Shown here: positions 35,335 through 43,682 of the stretch, one piece after another | How positions within the stretch are numbered: position 1 is the stretch's first letter | How the letters are laid out: each line of letters opens with the position of its first letter | DNA from: Geomicrobium halophilum | GTDB taxonomy: Bacteria > Bacillota > Bacilli > Bacillales > Marinococcaceae | Assembly (NCBI RefSeq): GCF_014207655.1 | Contig: NZ_JACHHJ010000001.1 | Location: 372,001-436,000 of the forward strand | DNA length: 64,000 nt | Direction: 5' to 3' | Program-made: the position numbers and the translations under genes | Notes under the pieces: model-generated | The model's input: the letters and a program-made list of their open reading frames with translations, nothing else | Databases searched by the model: none | Told to the model about the DNA's origin: nothing

Positions 35335-36180
35335 GTGATAACAAGACAAACTACGCTTTGGATGGAATTACAAAAAATAGGCATAATCATCTTTGGCGCC
35401 TTCATTGTGGCGATCGGGCTTAATTTTTTCCTGGATCCGGCGAACATATTCGCGAGCGGGATGACCGGGATTGCTCAGCTAGTTTCTAATTTTAGCCCAG
35501 TTTCCACGGGTGTGATGCTGCTTTTACTTAATATTCCTGTAGCCATTCTTGGCTGGATGAAAGTCGGTCGTTTATTTACGTTTTATAGTTTTTTGCATGT
35601 AGCGTTAACTACGTTCTTTCTGGAAGTTGTTCCATTACAAACCCTTGCCGAGGATTTAATGCTGAATGCCGTATTTGGAGGGATTATTACTGCTGTGGGG
35701 GTTGCGCTTCCGCTAAGATTTGGCGCTTCAGCAGGCGGTCTAGATATCATTGCGCTTGTGCTGGCAAGGATGAGTGATCGGCCGCTGGGTGTTTATTTTT
35801 TCGGTTTAAACGCGTTAATTGTTATTGCGGCTGGCTTTGCTTTTGATTGGGAACAGGCATTGTTTACACTTGTTTCGATCTATGCAACATCGAGGATCAT
35901 CGATATGGTACATACGAGACACGTGAAGTGTACCGCGTTTATTGTTACTAAAAAAGCGGATGAGTTACGGGAAGCCATTCATTCGCATGTAACACGTGGA
36001 ATCACGCGTATGCCCGCTAAGGGAGGGTATGACGAAGCTGAAAAAGAAGTACTTATGATTGCGATTACCCGCTATGAACTTTACACATTACGACAAGTTA
36101 CAGAAGCCAGTGATCCCGAGGCGTTTACAAATATAGTGCCTACAAGTGATATTGTTGGTTCTTTTAGAAAAGATGATTAA
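35335..36180 (+). CDS. YitT family membrane protein (DUF161/DUF2179)
   Basis: 281 residues: five to six hydrophobic helices (about 15-180) with GMTGIAQLVSNFSP and RFGASAGGLDIIAL, the YitT membrane signature, then a C-terminal DUF2179 domain (GITRMPAKGGYDEAEKEVLM, about 222-241). Function unknown in Bacillus; the family is abundant there. GTG start at 35335 with GAGGTG upstream. A hairpin AAGCAAGGG/CCCTTGCTT just upstream (about 35253-35279) may end the preceding gene. Confidence 0.88.
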   Translation: MITRQTTLWMELQKIGIIIFGAFIVAIGLNFFLDPANIFASGMTGIAQLVSNFSPVSTGVMLLLLNIPVAILGWMKVGRLFTFYSFLHVALTTFFLEVVPLQTLAEDLMLNAVFGGIITAVGVALPLRFGASAGGLDIIALVLARMSDRPLGVYFFGLNALIVIAAGFAFDWEQALFTLVSIYATSRIIDMVHTRHVKCTAFIVTKKADELREAIHSHVTRGITRMPAKGGYDEAEKEVLMIAITRYELYTLRQVTEASDPEAFTNIVPTSDIVGSFRKDD

Positions 36181-36207
36181 TACTGATGGATCGAGGGGAG
36201 AATTGTT

Positions 36208-36585
36208 ATGGAAGAAAACCTTAACGTTCAAGTCTCAGCTACGTATGAGGACCACCGTGTTTTTGTAAAAGCAACACTTTCTAACACAGGAAAAGACACG
36301 GTAGAGCTCTTGTTTAGAAGCAGTCAACGTATAGAGGTGCGGCTGTATGAAGAAGGGGATTCGGAACAATTTGTGTATCGTTCCTCCCGTATGATGATGT
36401 ATAGTCAAGTGGTTACAACGTTGTGGTTGGATCCAGAAGAACAAGTCCATTTTACCGAGGAGATTGCACCGTACTATTTTAAGAAAGGAAAAACGTACGG
36501 TGGTAATGTTTCCGTTACAATCGATCGTGTTAATGGCGAGATCCCTTTGTCAAAGCCTTCAGACTCTTTTACCGTAAATACGTAA
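36208..36585 (+). CDS. BsuPI-type intracellular proteinase inhibitor domain protein
   Basis: 125 residues in an immunoglobulin-like beta-sandwich pattern: NLNVQVSATYEDHRVFVKAT, then NTGKDTVELLFRSSQRIEVRL, VYRSSRMMMYSQVVTTLWLDP and the end strand. This agrees with the BsuPI (IPI) domain of Bacillus, an inhibitor of intracellular serine protease. No signal peptide, so cytosolic. GAGGGGAG site before ATG 36208. Followed by a very long terminator hairpin. Confidence 0.78.
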   Translation: MEENLNVQVSATYEDHRVFVKATLSNTGKDTVELLFRSSQRIEVRLYEEGDSEQFVYRSSRMMMYSQVVTTLWLDPEEQVHFTEEIAPYYFKKGKTYGGNVSVTIDRVNGEIPLSKPSDSFTVNT

Positions 36586-36630
36586 TTCAAAAAGGAATGC
36601 ACTCGATCGGTGCATTCCTTTTTGAATTAC
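36582..36630. terminator. Long bidirectional terminator hairpin
   Basis: A 21-bp perfect stem with a 7-nt loop (arms 36582-36602 and 36610-36630; contains AAAAAGGAATGCAC / GTGCATTCCTTTTT). Overlaps the BsuPI stop codon and separates it from the convergent GNAT gene. Confidence 0.9.
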
Positions 36631-36662
36631 CAGAAGGGTACTACGAGTTAAACGAAAGCGAT

Positions 36663-37115
36663 TTAAAACTGAAAACCATATCTTTTCGATACTACATCAT
36701 AAAACCCAAGAGAATTATAAAGTGCTTTTGTCGCTTGGTTATTCACACCTGTTTCTAGTTCAATTCCTTTCATATCATGCTGTTCAGCCCAATGAATCAC
36801 ATGGAGGAGCAATTTCTTTGCAATACCCCGATTTCTATGATTAACGTCAACGTACAAATCATTGAGCCAGATAAATTTCCCGCCCTTATCCAGGCTTTGC
36901 TGGACATTTAAAAAAGCTGCACCCAGCACTTTGCCTTCATGAGAAGCGACAAACATATGTGCATGAGCACTTTCTTCCATCGATGCACGGATCACAGTAA
37001 TCAATTTATCGTAGGCGTTCGGTCCTCCGATTGAAGCCATTTGACCCATAAGGAGATCAGCTGTTTTGTGGATATCTTCCTCGGTATGTTTATTCGTTAA
37101 TTCGTATATTTCCAT
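36663..37115 (-). CDS. GNAT family N-acetyltransferase
   Basis: 150-residue single-domain acetyltransferase. Beta4-helix3 motif A: LNDLYVDVNHRNRGIAKKLL (about residues 85-104), with the acetyl-CoA loop RNRGIAKK, and the C-terminal NNQATKALYNSLGFYDV. Substrate unknown. GGAGGTCGATTC upstream of ATG 37115 (minus strand). Confidence 0.87.
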   Translation of the reverse strand: MEIYELTNKHTEEDIHKTADLLMGQMASIGGPNAYDKLITVIRASMEESAHAHMFVASHEGKVLGAAFLNVQQSLDKGGKFIWLNDLYVDVNHRNRGIAKKLLLHVIHWAEQHDMKGIELETGVNNQATKALYNSLGFYDVVSKRYGFQF

Positions 37116-37526
37116 TTTGAATCGACCTCCTTAGAAGCTTACTTGAATAGTATGAAGATACATCCAAAGCATTGATAAAAATAACTGTTGTATTTCTTTT
37201 GTGGCAGGACGCGGCTAAATGATCACGTGACAACATCGACGTTAGTGCTCCGTGCGCGTCGCATGTAAAACTTAGCCTCAAAAGATGTTGTTTACAAAGC
37301 GACAACTTGTAGGCTTAAGTCTTATCGAAGGACTTGGTTCTTTTTCTCCTCCTGTTTAAACACGTACTATATGGAAACAATAATTTATGATAGCATGGCT
37401 TTGCAAGTTTTATGTACTGGATTGAGCAAATAGGATGCAGTCATTAAATGGTAACATCTTATTCAAGAATCATGCTGCTTCAATGTGGTATGATGAGAAT
37501 TGAAATGTATATAGGGAGGTCTTTGG
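37116..37526. other. Divergent intergenic region with inverted repeat
   Basis: About 410 nt without a gene. It contains ACAACATC (37230-37237) and GATGTTGT (37284-37291), an 8-bp inverted repeat around a GC-rich loop unlike its surroundings, and a T-rich stretch near 37340. Promoters for the GNAT gene and ctaG must lie here. No full match to the dispersed repeat family. Confidence 0.4.
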
Positions 37527-38453
37527 ATGGGTGAACTGTTCGAAACGTTAACCTTTCGAGCGCTATGGACACCTGAACTCATCTTTGTATTAGCGATCGT
37601 AGCCATCCTTTATTTATTTCTTACGCGCAAATGGTACGTACGTTTTGAAGATGGGGAAAAACCGCGGGTGAAACAGGATTTCATGTTTGCTCTTGCGCTT
37701 CTATGCCTCTACTTAGGGTGGGGGAGCCCATTATACAGCGCGGGGCATATGACAATAACGATACACATGCTGCAAATGGTCTTTGCGTATTTTTTTACCG
37801 TCCCGCTTATGATTTTGGCTTTGCCGAAATGGTTCTTACGAGCAGCTTATGAAGGGTTCGGAAAATATGCTCGTCCGTTAAGAAATGCGATGTTTCATCC
37901 CATTGTCGGATTAATTATGTTTAATGGCCTGTTTTCTTTTTATCATATACCCGTTGTTTTTGATTATATAATGCTAAATCCGGGGATACATAGCATTTAT
38001 CAGATGATCTTATTCATAACAGCGTGGATGATGTGGTGGCACATGCTTGCCCCGCTTCCGAGTGAACAATACCTTCATGATTTTAGGCGGATTATTTATA
38101 TTTTCGGAAACGGTATTTTAATTACTCCAGCCTGTGCCTTAATTATCTTTTCAGGTGGAGCGGTTTATAATACGTATACGGATATGCAATACTGGGCAAG
38201 TGTAATGTCCTACTGCCTTCCAGCGGGCGCAAACGTGCCCTCTTCGATGTTTGGGGGTATTGGCTTCTTAGGCGGTTTAGACCCTTACAGCGATCAACAG
38301 CTTGCCGGTGTTCTCATGAAAGTTGCTCAAGAACTGGTATACGGAACTGCAATCGGATGGGTTTTTAAACAATGGTTGCAAAAAGAAAGTCATCAGGATG
38401 GGGAAGCAACGATTAGCGACATCCCTGCAGATGTTAAAATGGGGGACCGGTGA
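37527..38453 (+). CDS. ctaG: Cytochrome c oxidase assembly factor CtaG (caa3 type)
   Basis: 308-residue membrane protein with seven or so hydrophobic helices; LYLGWGSPLYSAGHMTITIHMLQMV (split: LGWGSPLY and HMTITIHM, about residues 68-88) and the later HMLAPLPSEQYL block are typical of the CtaG_Cox11-like caa3_CtaG family that helps load copper into cytochrome oxidase. GGGAGG site before ATG 37527. The following SCO gene is a functionally matching partner: both serve the CuA/CuB assembly of haem-copper oxidase. Confidence 0.9.
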   Translation: MGELFETLTFRALWTPELIFVLAIVAILYLFLTRKWYVRFEDGEKPRVKQDFMFALALLCLYLGWGSPLYSAGHMTITIHMLQMVFAYFFTVPLMILALPKWFLRAAYEGFGKYARPLRNAMFHPIVGLIMFNGLFSFYHIPVVFDYIMLNPGIHSIYQMILFITAWMMWWHMLAPLPSEQYLHDFRRIIYIFGNGILITPACALIIFSGGAVYNTYTDMQYWASVMSYCLPAGANVPSSMFGGIGFLGGLDPYSDQQLAGVLMKVAQELVYGTAIGWVFKQWLQKESHQDGEATISDIPADVKMGDR

Positions 38454-38467
38454 GGAGGTACAAGCTT

Positions 38468-39070
38468 ATGAGGTATAAAATAGCGACACCATTATTGGCC
38501 GCTATTCTCCTTTTATGCAGCGGTTGCGGCTGGTTATATGAATCGGGGAGCGCGGAGAATGGAACGGATTTAGTGGAAGCTGATTTACAAATCAACGACT
38601 TTTCCTATACGAACCAGCACGGGGAAACGGTGACAAATGAAGACTTGGAAGGCGAATACTGGTTGGCCAACATGGTATTCACTCGTTGTCCGACCGTTTG
38701 CAACACATTAACCCCGAATATGGCGAGTTTGCAAGGGGATCTCGAAAGTGAAGGCGTAGACGCGACGCTTGTTTCTTTCACCGTTGACCCAGAATTCGAT
38801 GATCCGGAACAACTTCAGTCTTACGGGGAGAGCTATAACGCTGACTTTTCAAACTGGCATTTTCTCGGGGGATATGAAGAGGAAGAAATCCAGCAACTTG
38901 CCGGAGACTCGTTTATGAGTCCTGTTGAAAAAGCCCCAGAGCAAAACGATATCATTCATTCTACCAACTTTTTCTTAATTAATCCCGAAGGACAGGTTAT
39001 CCGCCAGTACGATGGACTTGACAATGATGTAGATAGAATTATTGACGATATCGAAGCGTTGCAGAGCTGA
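38468..39070 (+). CDS. SCO family copper-binding lipoprotein
   Basis: 200 residues. Lipoprotein signal with lipobox LLCSGC (Cys about residue 20), then a thioredoxin fold domain with the copper-binding motif CPTVC (FTRCPTVCNTLTPNM, about residues 74-88) and a His in IIHSTNFFLINPEG. SCO proteins deliver copper to the CuA site of cytochrome c oxidase. ATG 38468 has GAGGAGGT 8 nt upstream; the site lies across the end of the ctaG gene, 14 nt away, so co-transcription is likely. Confidence 0.9.
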   Translation: MRYKIATPLLAAILLLCSGCGWLYESGSAENGTDLVEADLQINDFSYTNQHGETVTNEDLEGEYWLANMVFTRCPTVCNTLTPNMASLQGDLESEGVDATLVSFTVDPEFDDPEQLQSYGESYNADFSNWHFLGGYEEEEIQQLAGDSFMSPVEKAPEQNDIIHSTNFFLINPEGQVIRQYDGLDNDVDRIIDDIEALQS

Positions 39071-39093
39071 CCTATTTTAAGGTCAGTTTTTTT
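39067..39093 (+). terminator. Rho-independent terminator after the SCO gene
   Basis: CTGACCT ATTTTA AGGTCAG stem overlapping the stop codon, followed by seven T. Confidence 0.88.
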
Positions 39094-39353
39094 ATGTCTG
39101 TGTTTCCAGAATATGCAGCTCCGGTTTTTTAACGAACATTTCGACGATCTTTCTCGGCATCCACGATCCAATCCCTGTACGGCTGCTGATTTCCTGTTGG
39201 AGATTAGACTTCAACGATTAGCTCTGACTTTCACACCCCTCTGTTACGAGATGACCATCGTCGCCGTTCGGATAGCATCTTTACCAAGAGGTGCTGTTAC
39301 TTAATGAAGGAGTTGAATCCTCAAAATATGGCTGCCCGATTATAAAAATACAC
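39094..39353. other. Intergenic region before the arginine operon
   Basis: 260 nt with no convincing gene, hairpin or repeat beyond the SCO terminator. Confidence 0.5.
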
Positions 39354-39382
39354 TTGAATTAATGTTTATTCATCGTTATAAT
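39354..39382 (+). promoter_or_regulatory. Promoter of the arginine operon
   Basis: TTGAAT (39354-39359), 17-nt spacer, TATAAT (39377-39382). A near-perfect sigma-A promoter 43 nt upstream of the argC start, with the operator inside the spacer. Confidence 0.8.
39357..39374 (+). promoter_or_regulatory. ARG box (AhrC/ArgR operator) overlapping the promoter
   Basis: AATTAATGTTTATTCATC fits the 18-bp ARG-box pattern WNTGAATWWWWATTCANW with few mismatches (TTAAT-4-ATTCA). It lies in the -35/-10 spacer, so bound repressor would block RNA polymerase. Confidence 0.65.
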
Positions 39383-39393
39383 AAATAAAAGAA

Positions 39394-39411
39394 ATTGCAT
39401 AAATATTAAGC
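39394..39411 (+). promoter_or_regulatory. Second, weaker ARG-box-like site downstream of the -10
   Basis: ATTGCATAAATATTAAGC: half-sites TGCAT and ATTAA separated by AAAT. It is 37 nt from the first (about 3.5 helical turns), a spacing that would fit a hexameric ArgR binding two boxes. Weak match. Confidence 0.4.
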
Positions 39412-39424
39412 GAGGTGCAACATT

Positions 39425-40459
39425 ATGAGAGTGGCGATTGTCGGGGCAACAGGATATGGAGGAGTTGAACTCATTCGGTTACTGCGTCAACACCGGCAAG
39501 TCACTGAAATCTCGGTGTTCTCCTCCTCGCAGGCTGAAGAATCTTTAACATTAACTTACCCTCATCTTCAGGACGTATATAAAGGCGTTTTACAGACGAT
39601 AGATACGAAAGTATTAGCCAGTGCATATGACGTTGTTTTTTTATCAGCGCCTCCAGGAGTGGCAGCGACGCTTGCAAGCGGGCTGTTGGAAGGATCGGCA
39701 GCAATTGTGGATCTTTCTGGTGACTTCAGAATAAAAGAGGCGAGGATCTATGAAGAGTGGTATGGGCAGAAGGCGGCTCCTGCAGACCTTAGGAAGCAGG
39801 CGGTATACGGGCTATCGGAATGGAATGATGAAGAAATTCGAACAGCAAAACTCATCGCAAATCCCGGCTGTTATCCAACGGCCATATTGTTGGGGCTTGC
39901 TCCAGCCGTAAAGCAAGGAGCTGTTAATATGAATTCCTTAATCATTGATGCGAAAACCGGTACAACCGGAGCAGGGAAAAACCCATCGGCCGTTACACAC
40001 TTCAGTGAAATGAATGAATCTATGAAAATATATAAAGTAAATGAACACAAGCATACCCCTGAAATTGAACAATTACTCGCAGAATGGAATAAAGGTGCGG
40101 GGCCAGTCACGTTCACCCCCCATCTTGTTCCTATGAGCCGTGGAATTATGGCCACAATGTATGTGGAAAGCACCGGTGGGTTAAGTCACGATGATTGGTT
40201 GCAATTATATAAGGATGCATATGAAAGCCATCCATTTGTACGGGTTAGAAAAAATGGTTTCCCGGCAACAAAAGAGGTGAGTGGCAGTAACTACTGTGAC
40301 ATTTACCTTGATTATGATGCCCGTACCAACCGGGTGACGATTGTCTCAGTCATCGATAACCTCGTCAAAGGAGCCGCAGGGCAAGCGATTCAAAACGCAA
40401 ATATAATGAACGGTTACAAAGTAACAGAAGGTTTAGACTTTATTCCAGTCTATCCATAA
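39425..40459 (+). CDS. argC: N-acetyl-gamma-glutamyl-phosphate reductase
   Basis: Third step of ornithine synthesis (N-acetylglutamyl phosphate to the semialdehyde). 344 residues; NADP-binding GATGYGGVELIRLL (residues 7-20), the catalytic Cys in IANPGCYPTA (about residue 148), and the C-terminal VSGSNYCDI block. First gene of argCJBD-carAB-argF, starting 43 nt after the -10. GCGAGGTGC site before ATG 39425. Confidence 0.96.
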   Translation: MRVAIVGATGYGGVELIRLLRQHRQVTEISVFSSSQAEESLTLTYPHLQDVYKGVLQTIDTKVLASAYDVVFLSAPPGVAATLASGLLEGSAAIVDLSGDFRIKEARIYEEWYGQKAAPADLRKQAVYGLSEWNDEEIRTAKLIANPGCYPTAILLGLAPAVKQGAVNMNSLIIDAKTGTTGAGKNPSAVTHFSEMNESMKIYKVNEHKHTPEIEQLLAEWNKGAGPVTFTPHLVPMSRGIMATMYVESTGGLSHDDWLQLYKDAYESHPFVRVRKNGFPATKEVSGSNYCDIYLDYDARTNRVTIVSVIDNLVKGAAGQAIQNANIMNGYKVTEGLDFIPVYP

Positions 40460-40477
40460 CAGAAGGGGGCTATAAAA

Positions 40478-41710
40478 ATGAGCAGCACAACGGTGAATGG
40501 GTGTATGAAACAGGTGACGGGCGGAAGCGTTCATACACCCGCAGGCTTTAAAGCAACCGGACTGCATACGAAGGTGAAAAGAAAACGAAAAGATTTAGGG
40601 GTTATCGTGTGTGATGAGGCTGCTTCTGCCGCAGCGGTATATACGCTCAACCAAATTCAGGCTGCACCACTTGCCGTAACGAAAGAAAGCATTGCTGCCG
40701 GGGGGACGTTGCGGGCAGTAGTTGTAAATAGCGGTCAGGCAAATGCTTGTACAGGAAAAGCGGGGATGGAAGATGCCTATGAAATGCAGAAAAAGACCGC
40801 TGATACGTTTGGATTATCACCTTTAGACGTTGCTGTTGCCTCGACGGGGACGATCGGGGATCGTATTAAAATGGATAAAATCTTACCCGGGATTAAAGAG
40901 ATGAAACCGGAAGCAGAGGCATCCGGATCCGATGCTTTTGCCGAATCAATATTAACGACTGACACTGGGACGAAACAAACGTGTTATGTGACAGAGATCG
41001 ATGGAAAGGCCGTCCACATTGGGGGGGTTGCTAAAGGCTCAGGTATGATCCATCCGAATATGGCCACGATGCTTGGATTCGTAACAACAGACGCAAACAT
41101 TGCCCCTGAACATTTGCAACAAGCATTATCGGAAATCACTGATCGTACGTTTAACCGCATTACCATTGATGGTGACACCTCAACCAATGATATGGTATTG
41201 ACGCTTGCCAGTGGAAAAGCAGGAAATGAACCTTTACACGAGGACCACCCGGATTGGATTCCATTTATTCAGGCTTTGCAATCGGTATGTGAAGAACTTT
41301 CTAAACAGATCGCTCGTGATGGAGAAGGAGCGACAAAACTTATAGAAGTTCAAGTTCATGGAGCGCCATCGGATGAAGATGCAGGTAAAATTGCAAAGCA
41401 GATTGTTGGATCTGATCTCCTGAAAACAGCGGTATACGGAACGGATGGAAACTGGGGACGGATCATCTGCGCGATTGGATATAGTGGTGTAACCATTGAT
41501 CCAGATACGATTGATATTTCTATAGGACCCCATTCAACGCTCTTGAATAGTGAACCAGTGGACTTTTCAGAAGAAGCAGTAACCAATCATTTGAAGCAGG
41601 ATGAAGTATTCATTGCGGTGAATCTTAACCTTGGAAACGGCAACGGAAAAGCATGGGGCTGTGATTTGACGTATGATTATGTGCGTATCAACGCGGGGTA
41701 CCGAACATGA
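40478..41710 (+). CDS. argJ: Ornithine acetyltransferase / N-acetylglutamate synthase
   Basis: Transfers the acetyl group from N-acetylornithine to glutamate. 410 residues of the ArgJ family; the autocleavage site HPNMATMLGF (about residues 193-202) puts the nucleophilic Thr in MAT-MLGF, preceded by VAKGSGMI, as known for the family. Bacillus ArgJ is often bifunctional and no argA lies near, so this copy may supply N-acetylglutamate as well. AGAAGGGGGC site; stop overlaps argB by 4 nt (ATGA). Confidence 0.95.
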   Translation: MSSTTVNGCMKQVTGGSVHTPAGFKATGLHTKVKRKRKDLGVIVCDEAASAAAVYTLNQIQAAPLAVTKESIAAGGTLRAVVVNSGQANACTGKAGMEDAYEMQKKTADTFGLSPLDVAVASTGTIGDRIKMDKILPGIKEMKPEAEASGSDAFAESILTTDTGTKQTCYVTEIDGKAVHIGGVAKGSGMIHPNMATMLGFVTTDANIAPEHLQQALSEITDRTFNRITIDGDTSTNDMVLTLASGKAGNEPLHEDHPDWIPFIQALQSVCEELSKQIARDGEGATKLIEVQVHGAPSDEDAGKIAKQIVGSDLLKTAVYGTDGNWGRIICAIGYSGVTIDPDTIDISIGPHSTLLNSEPVDFSEEAVTNHLKQDEVFIAVNLNLGNGNGKAWGCDLTYDYVRINAGYRT

Positions 41711-42480
41711 GTCGTTCTTATGTAGTTGTTAAATGCGGTGGGGCAGCAGTTGATGAGCTATCCAAGGAGTTTTATGAGCGCATCGTACACATGCGAGAGA
41801 GCGGGAAAATACCTGTGATTGTTCATGGCGGCGGCCGTTCCGTAAATGAAATGCTTGAGAAGATGCAAGTAAAATCAACTTTCGTAAACGGTTTGAGGCG
41901 AACGTCAAAAGAAGTGTTAGACGTAGCTGATATGGTTTTTAACGGTAAGGTGAATCCGATGATATGTTCGAATTTACAAGGAGTGGGCTTAAAGAGTATT
42001 GGGCTATCCGGTTGCGATGGACCGATGATCCAAGCCGAATTGCTTGATGAAGAAAACCTGGGCCTTGTTGGTAAAGCGGTGAGTGTCGATTGTTCGCTCA
42101 TTGATCAAGTCACTTCACTCGGTCTCACGCCGGTGATTTCACCGTTAGTTGCCGGTGAAAATGGGGCGCGGCTGAACATGAATGCCGACACTGCAGCTGC
42201 TCATTATGCGCAGGCACTTCAAGCAGAAGAAGTGATGTTCGTTACGAATGTTCCCGGTATTTTGAAAGATGAAAAACAACTAGATTATGTAACAGACCAA
42301 GAAGTAAAGGATATGATTACTGATGGCACGGTGTACGGCGGAATGATTCCAAAAGTGGAAGCAGCCCTTCAATCACTCGAGGGATCGGTTCAAAAGGTGA
42401 CGATCATTGGCGGAGAAGAAAAACAGACAGGACACAGTGGAACTACGATTGTTAAGACAATGGCTTCTGTCCATTCATAG
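41707..42480 (+). CDS. argB: N-acetylglutamate kinase
   Basis: Phosphorylates N-acetylglutamate. 257 residues; VVKCGGAAV (residues 6-14), VIVHGGGRSVNEML (about 36-49) and the C-terminal VYGGMIPKVEAA block of the amino-acid kinase fold are present. Overlaps argJ by 4 nt, a coupled junction. The short form lacks the N-terminal helix of arginine-sensitive kinases, as in Bacillus, so feedback inhibition is probably weak (inference). Confidence 0.95.
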   Translation: MSRSYVVVKCGGAAVDELSKEFYERIVHMRESGKIPVIVHGGGRSVNEMLEKMQVKSTFVNGLRRTSKEVLDVADMVFNGKVNPMICSNLQGVGLKSIGLSGCDGPMIQAELLDEENLGLVGKAVSVDCSLIDQVTSLGLTPVISPLVAGENGARLNMNADTAAAHYAQALQAEEVMFVTNVPGILKDEKQLDYVTDQEVKDMITDGTVYGGMIPKVEAALQSLEGSVQKVTIIGGEEKQTGHSGTTIVKTMASVHS

Positions 42481-42491
42481 AGGTGATGATA

Positions 42492-43667
42492 GTGGGAGAC
42501 ACGGATACGCATATTTTTCCGACGTATAAGCGCTGGGATTTAACGTTTGATCATGCAAAAGGAGATACGATTACGACGAAAGAAGGTCATGATTATCTCG
42601 ATTTTATGAGTGGCATTGGGACGGTGAATATGGGGCATAGCCATCCTGACATCGTTGCAGCTGTGGAAAAACAAGTACAGAAGGGGTGGCATGCTTCAAA
42701 TTTTTTCCACTATGAAGAGCAAGAACGGGTCGCTTCCCTGTTAGCCGAAGCAACAGGGCTGGATTTTGTTTTTTACGGTAATAGCGGTTCGGAGGCAAAT
42801 GAAGCCGCGATAAAGCTAGCTCGAAAAGCGACGGGAAAAGAGAGCGTTGTCTCCTTTACGCAATCGTTTCACGGGCGGACGTACGGAAGTTTAGCAGCCA
42901 CGGGTCAGTCGAAAATTCAGGAAGGTTTTGATCCGCTTCCATCAGGTTTTACGTATGCCCCCTACAATGAAGTTGATGAGCTTGCAAAATATGTAGACGA
43001 TCAGACAGCTGCTATCATTCTTGAAGTGATTCAAGGTGAAGGTGGCGTTGTCCCTGGGGAGAGGGGTTTTTTAAAACAGACAGAAGCATTGGCAAAACAG
43101 CACGGAGCCCTTCTCATAATTGATGAAGTACAAACGGGGATGGGAAGGACCGGCTCGCCTTTTTCATTTCAAAAGTACGGATTAACCCCGGATATCGTTA
43201 CAGTTGCAAAAGGATTAGGGAATGGCTTCCCTGTTTCTGCGATGATCGGAAGCACACATCTAAAAGCACATTTTGGACCTGGGAGTCATGGTACTACATT
43301 CGGGGGAAATCCACTTGCAATGGCGGCAGTAGAAGCGACGCTCCATGTTTTAAATACACCATACTTTCTGGAAGACATTCATGAAAAAAGTCAGCAAGCG
43401 TTTCAGTTATTGAATGAGGAATTAAGGGGTCTCGACGATGTCGTTGACATCCGCGGGGACGGATTAATGATCGGTATTGCTTGTAAAGGGCCTGTAGCAC
43501 CTATCCTTACAAATTTGCAGGCGAAAGGGTTGCTCGCGCTCCCGGCTGGGGAGAAAGTGATCCGGCTGCTCCCGCCTTTAACGATTAGTCAAGACCGGTT
43601 AATGATAGGATTAAAGATTGTAGTTGAAGCAATTAAGGAATCAGCGAAAACGACGGCTTCTAGATAA
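42492..43667 (+). CDS. argD: Acetylornithine aminotransferase
   Basis: PLP transaminase of N-acetylornithine and glutamate. Class III signatures: GIGTVNMGHSHP, FYGNSGSEANEAAIKLAR (about residues 93-110), LEVIQGEGGV, LIIDEVQTGMGRTG, and the Schiff-base Lys in TVAKGLGNGFPVSAM (about residue 240). The start is taken as GTG 42492 because the AGAGGTGAT site would overlap the earlier in-frame GTG and ATG (42483, 42486); all give nearly the same protein. 391 residues. Confidence 0.94.
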   Translation: MGDTDTHIFPTYKRWDLTFDHAKGDTITTKEGHDYLDFMSGIGTVNMGHSHPDIVAAVEKQVQKGWHASNFFHYEEQERVASLLAEATGLDFVFYGNSGSEANEAAIKLARKATGKESVVSFTQSFHGRTYGSLAATGQSKIQEGFDPLPSGFTYAPYNEVDELAKYVDDQTAAIILEVIQGEGGVVPGERGFLKQTEALAKQHGALLIIDEVQTGMGRTGSPFSFQKYGLTPDIVTVAKGLGNGFPVSAMIGSTHLKAHFGPGSHGTTFGGNPLAMAAVEATLHVLNTPYFLEDIHEKSQQAFQLLNEELRGLDDVVDIRGDGLMIGIACKGPVAPILTNLQAKGLLALPAGEKVIRLLPPLTISQDRLMIGLKIVVEAIKESAKTTASR

Positions 43668-43682
43668 AAGGAGATGGTTACG

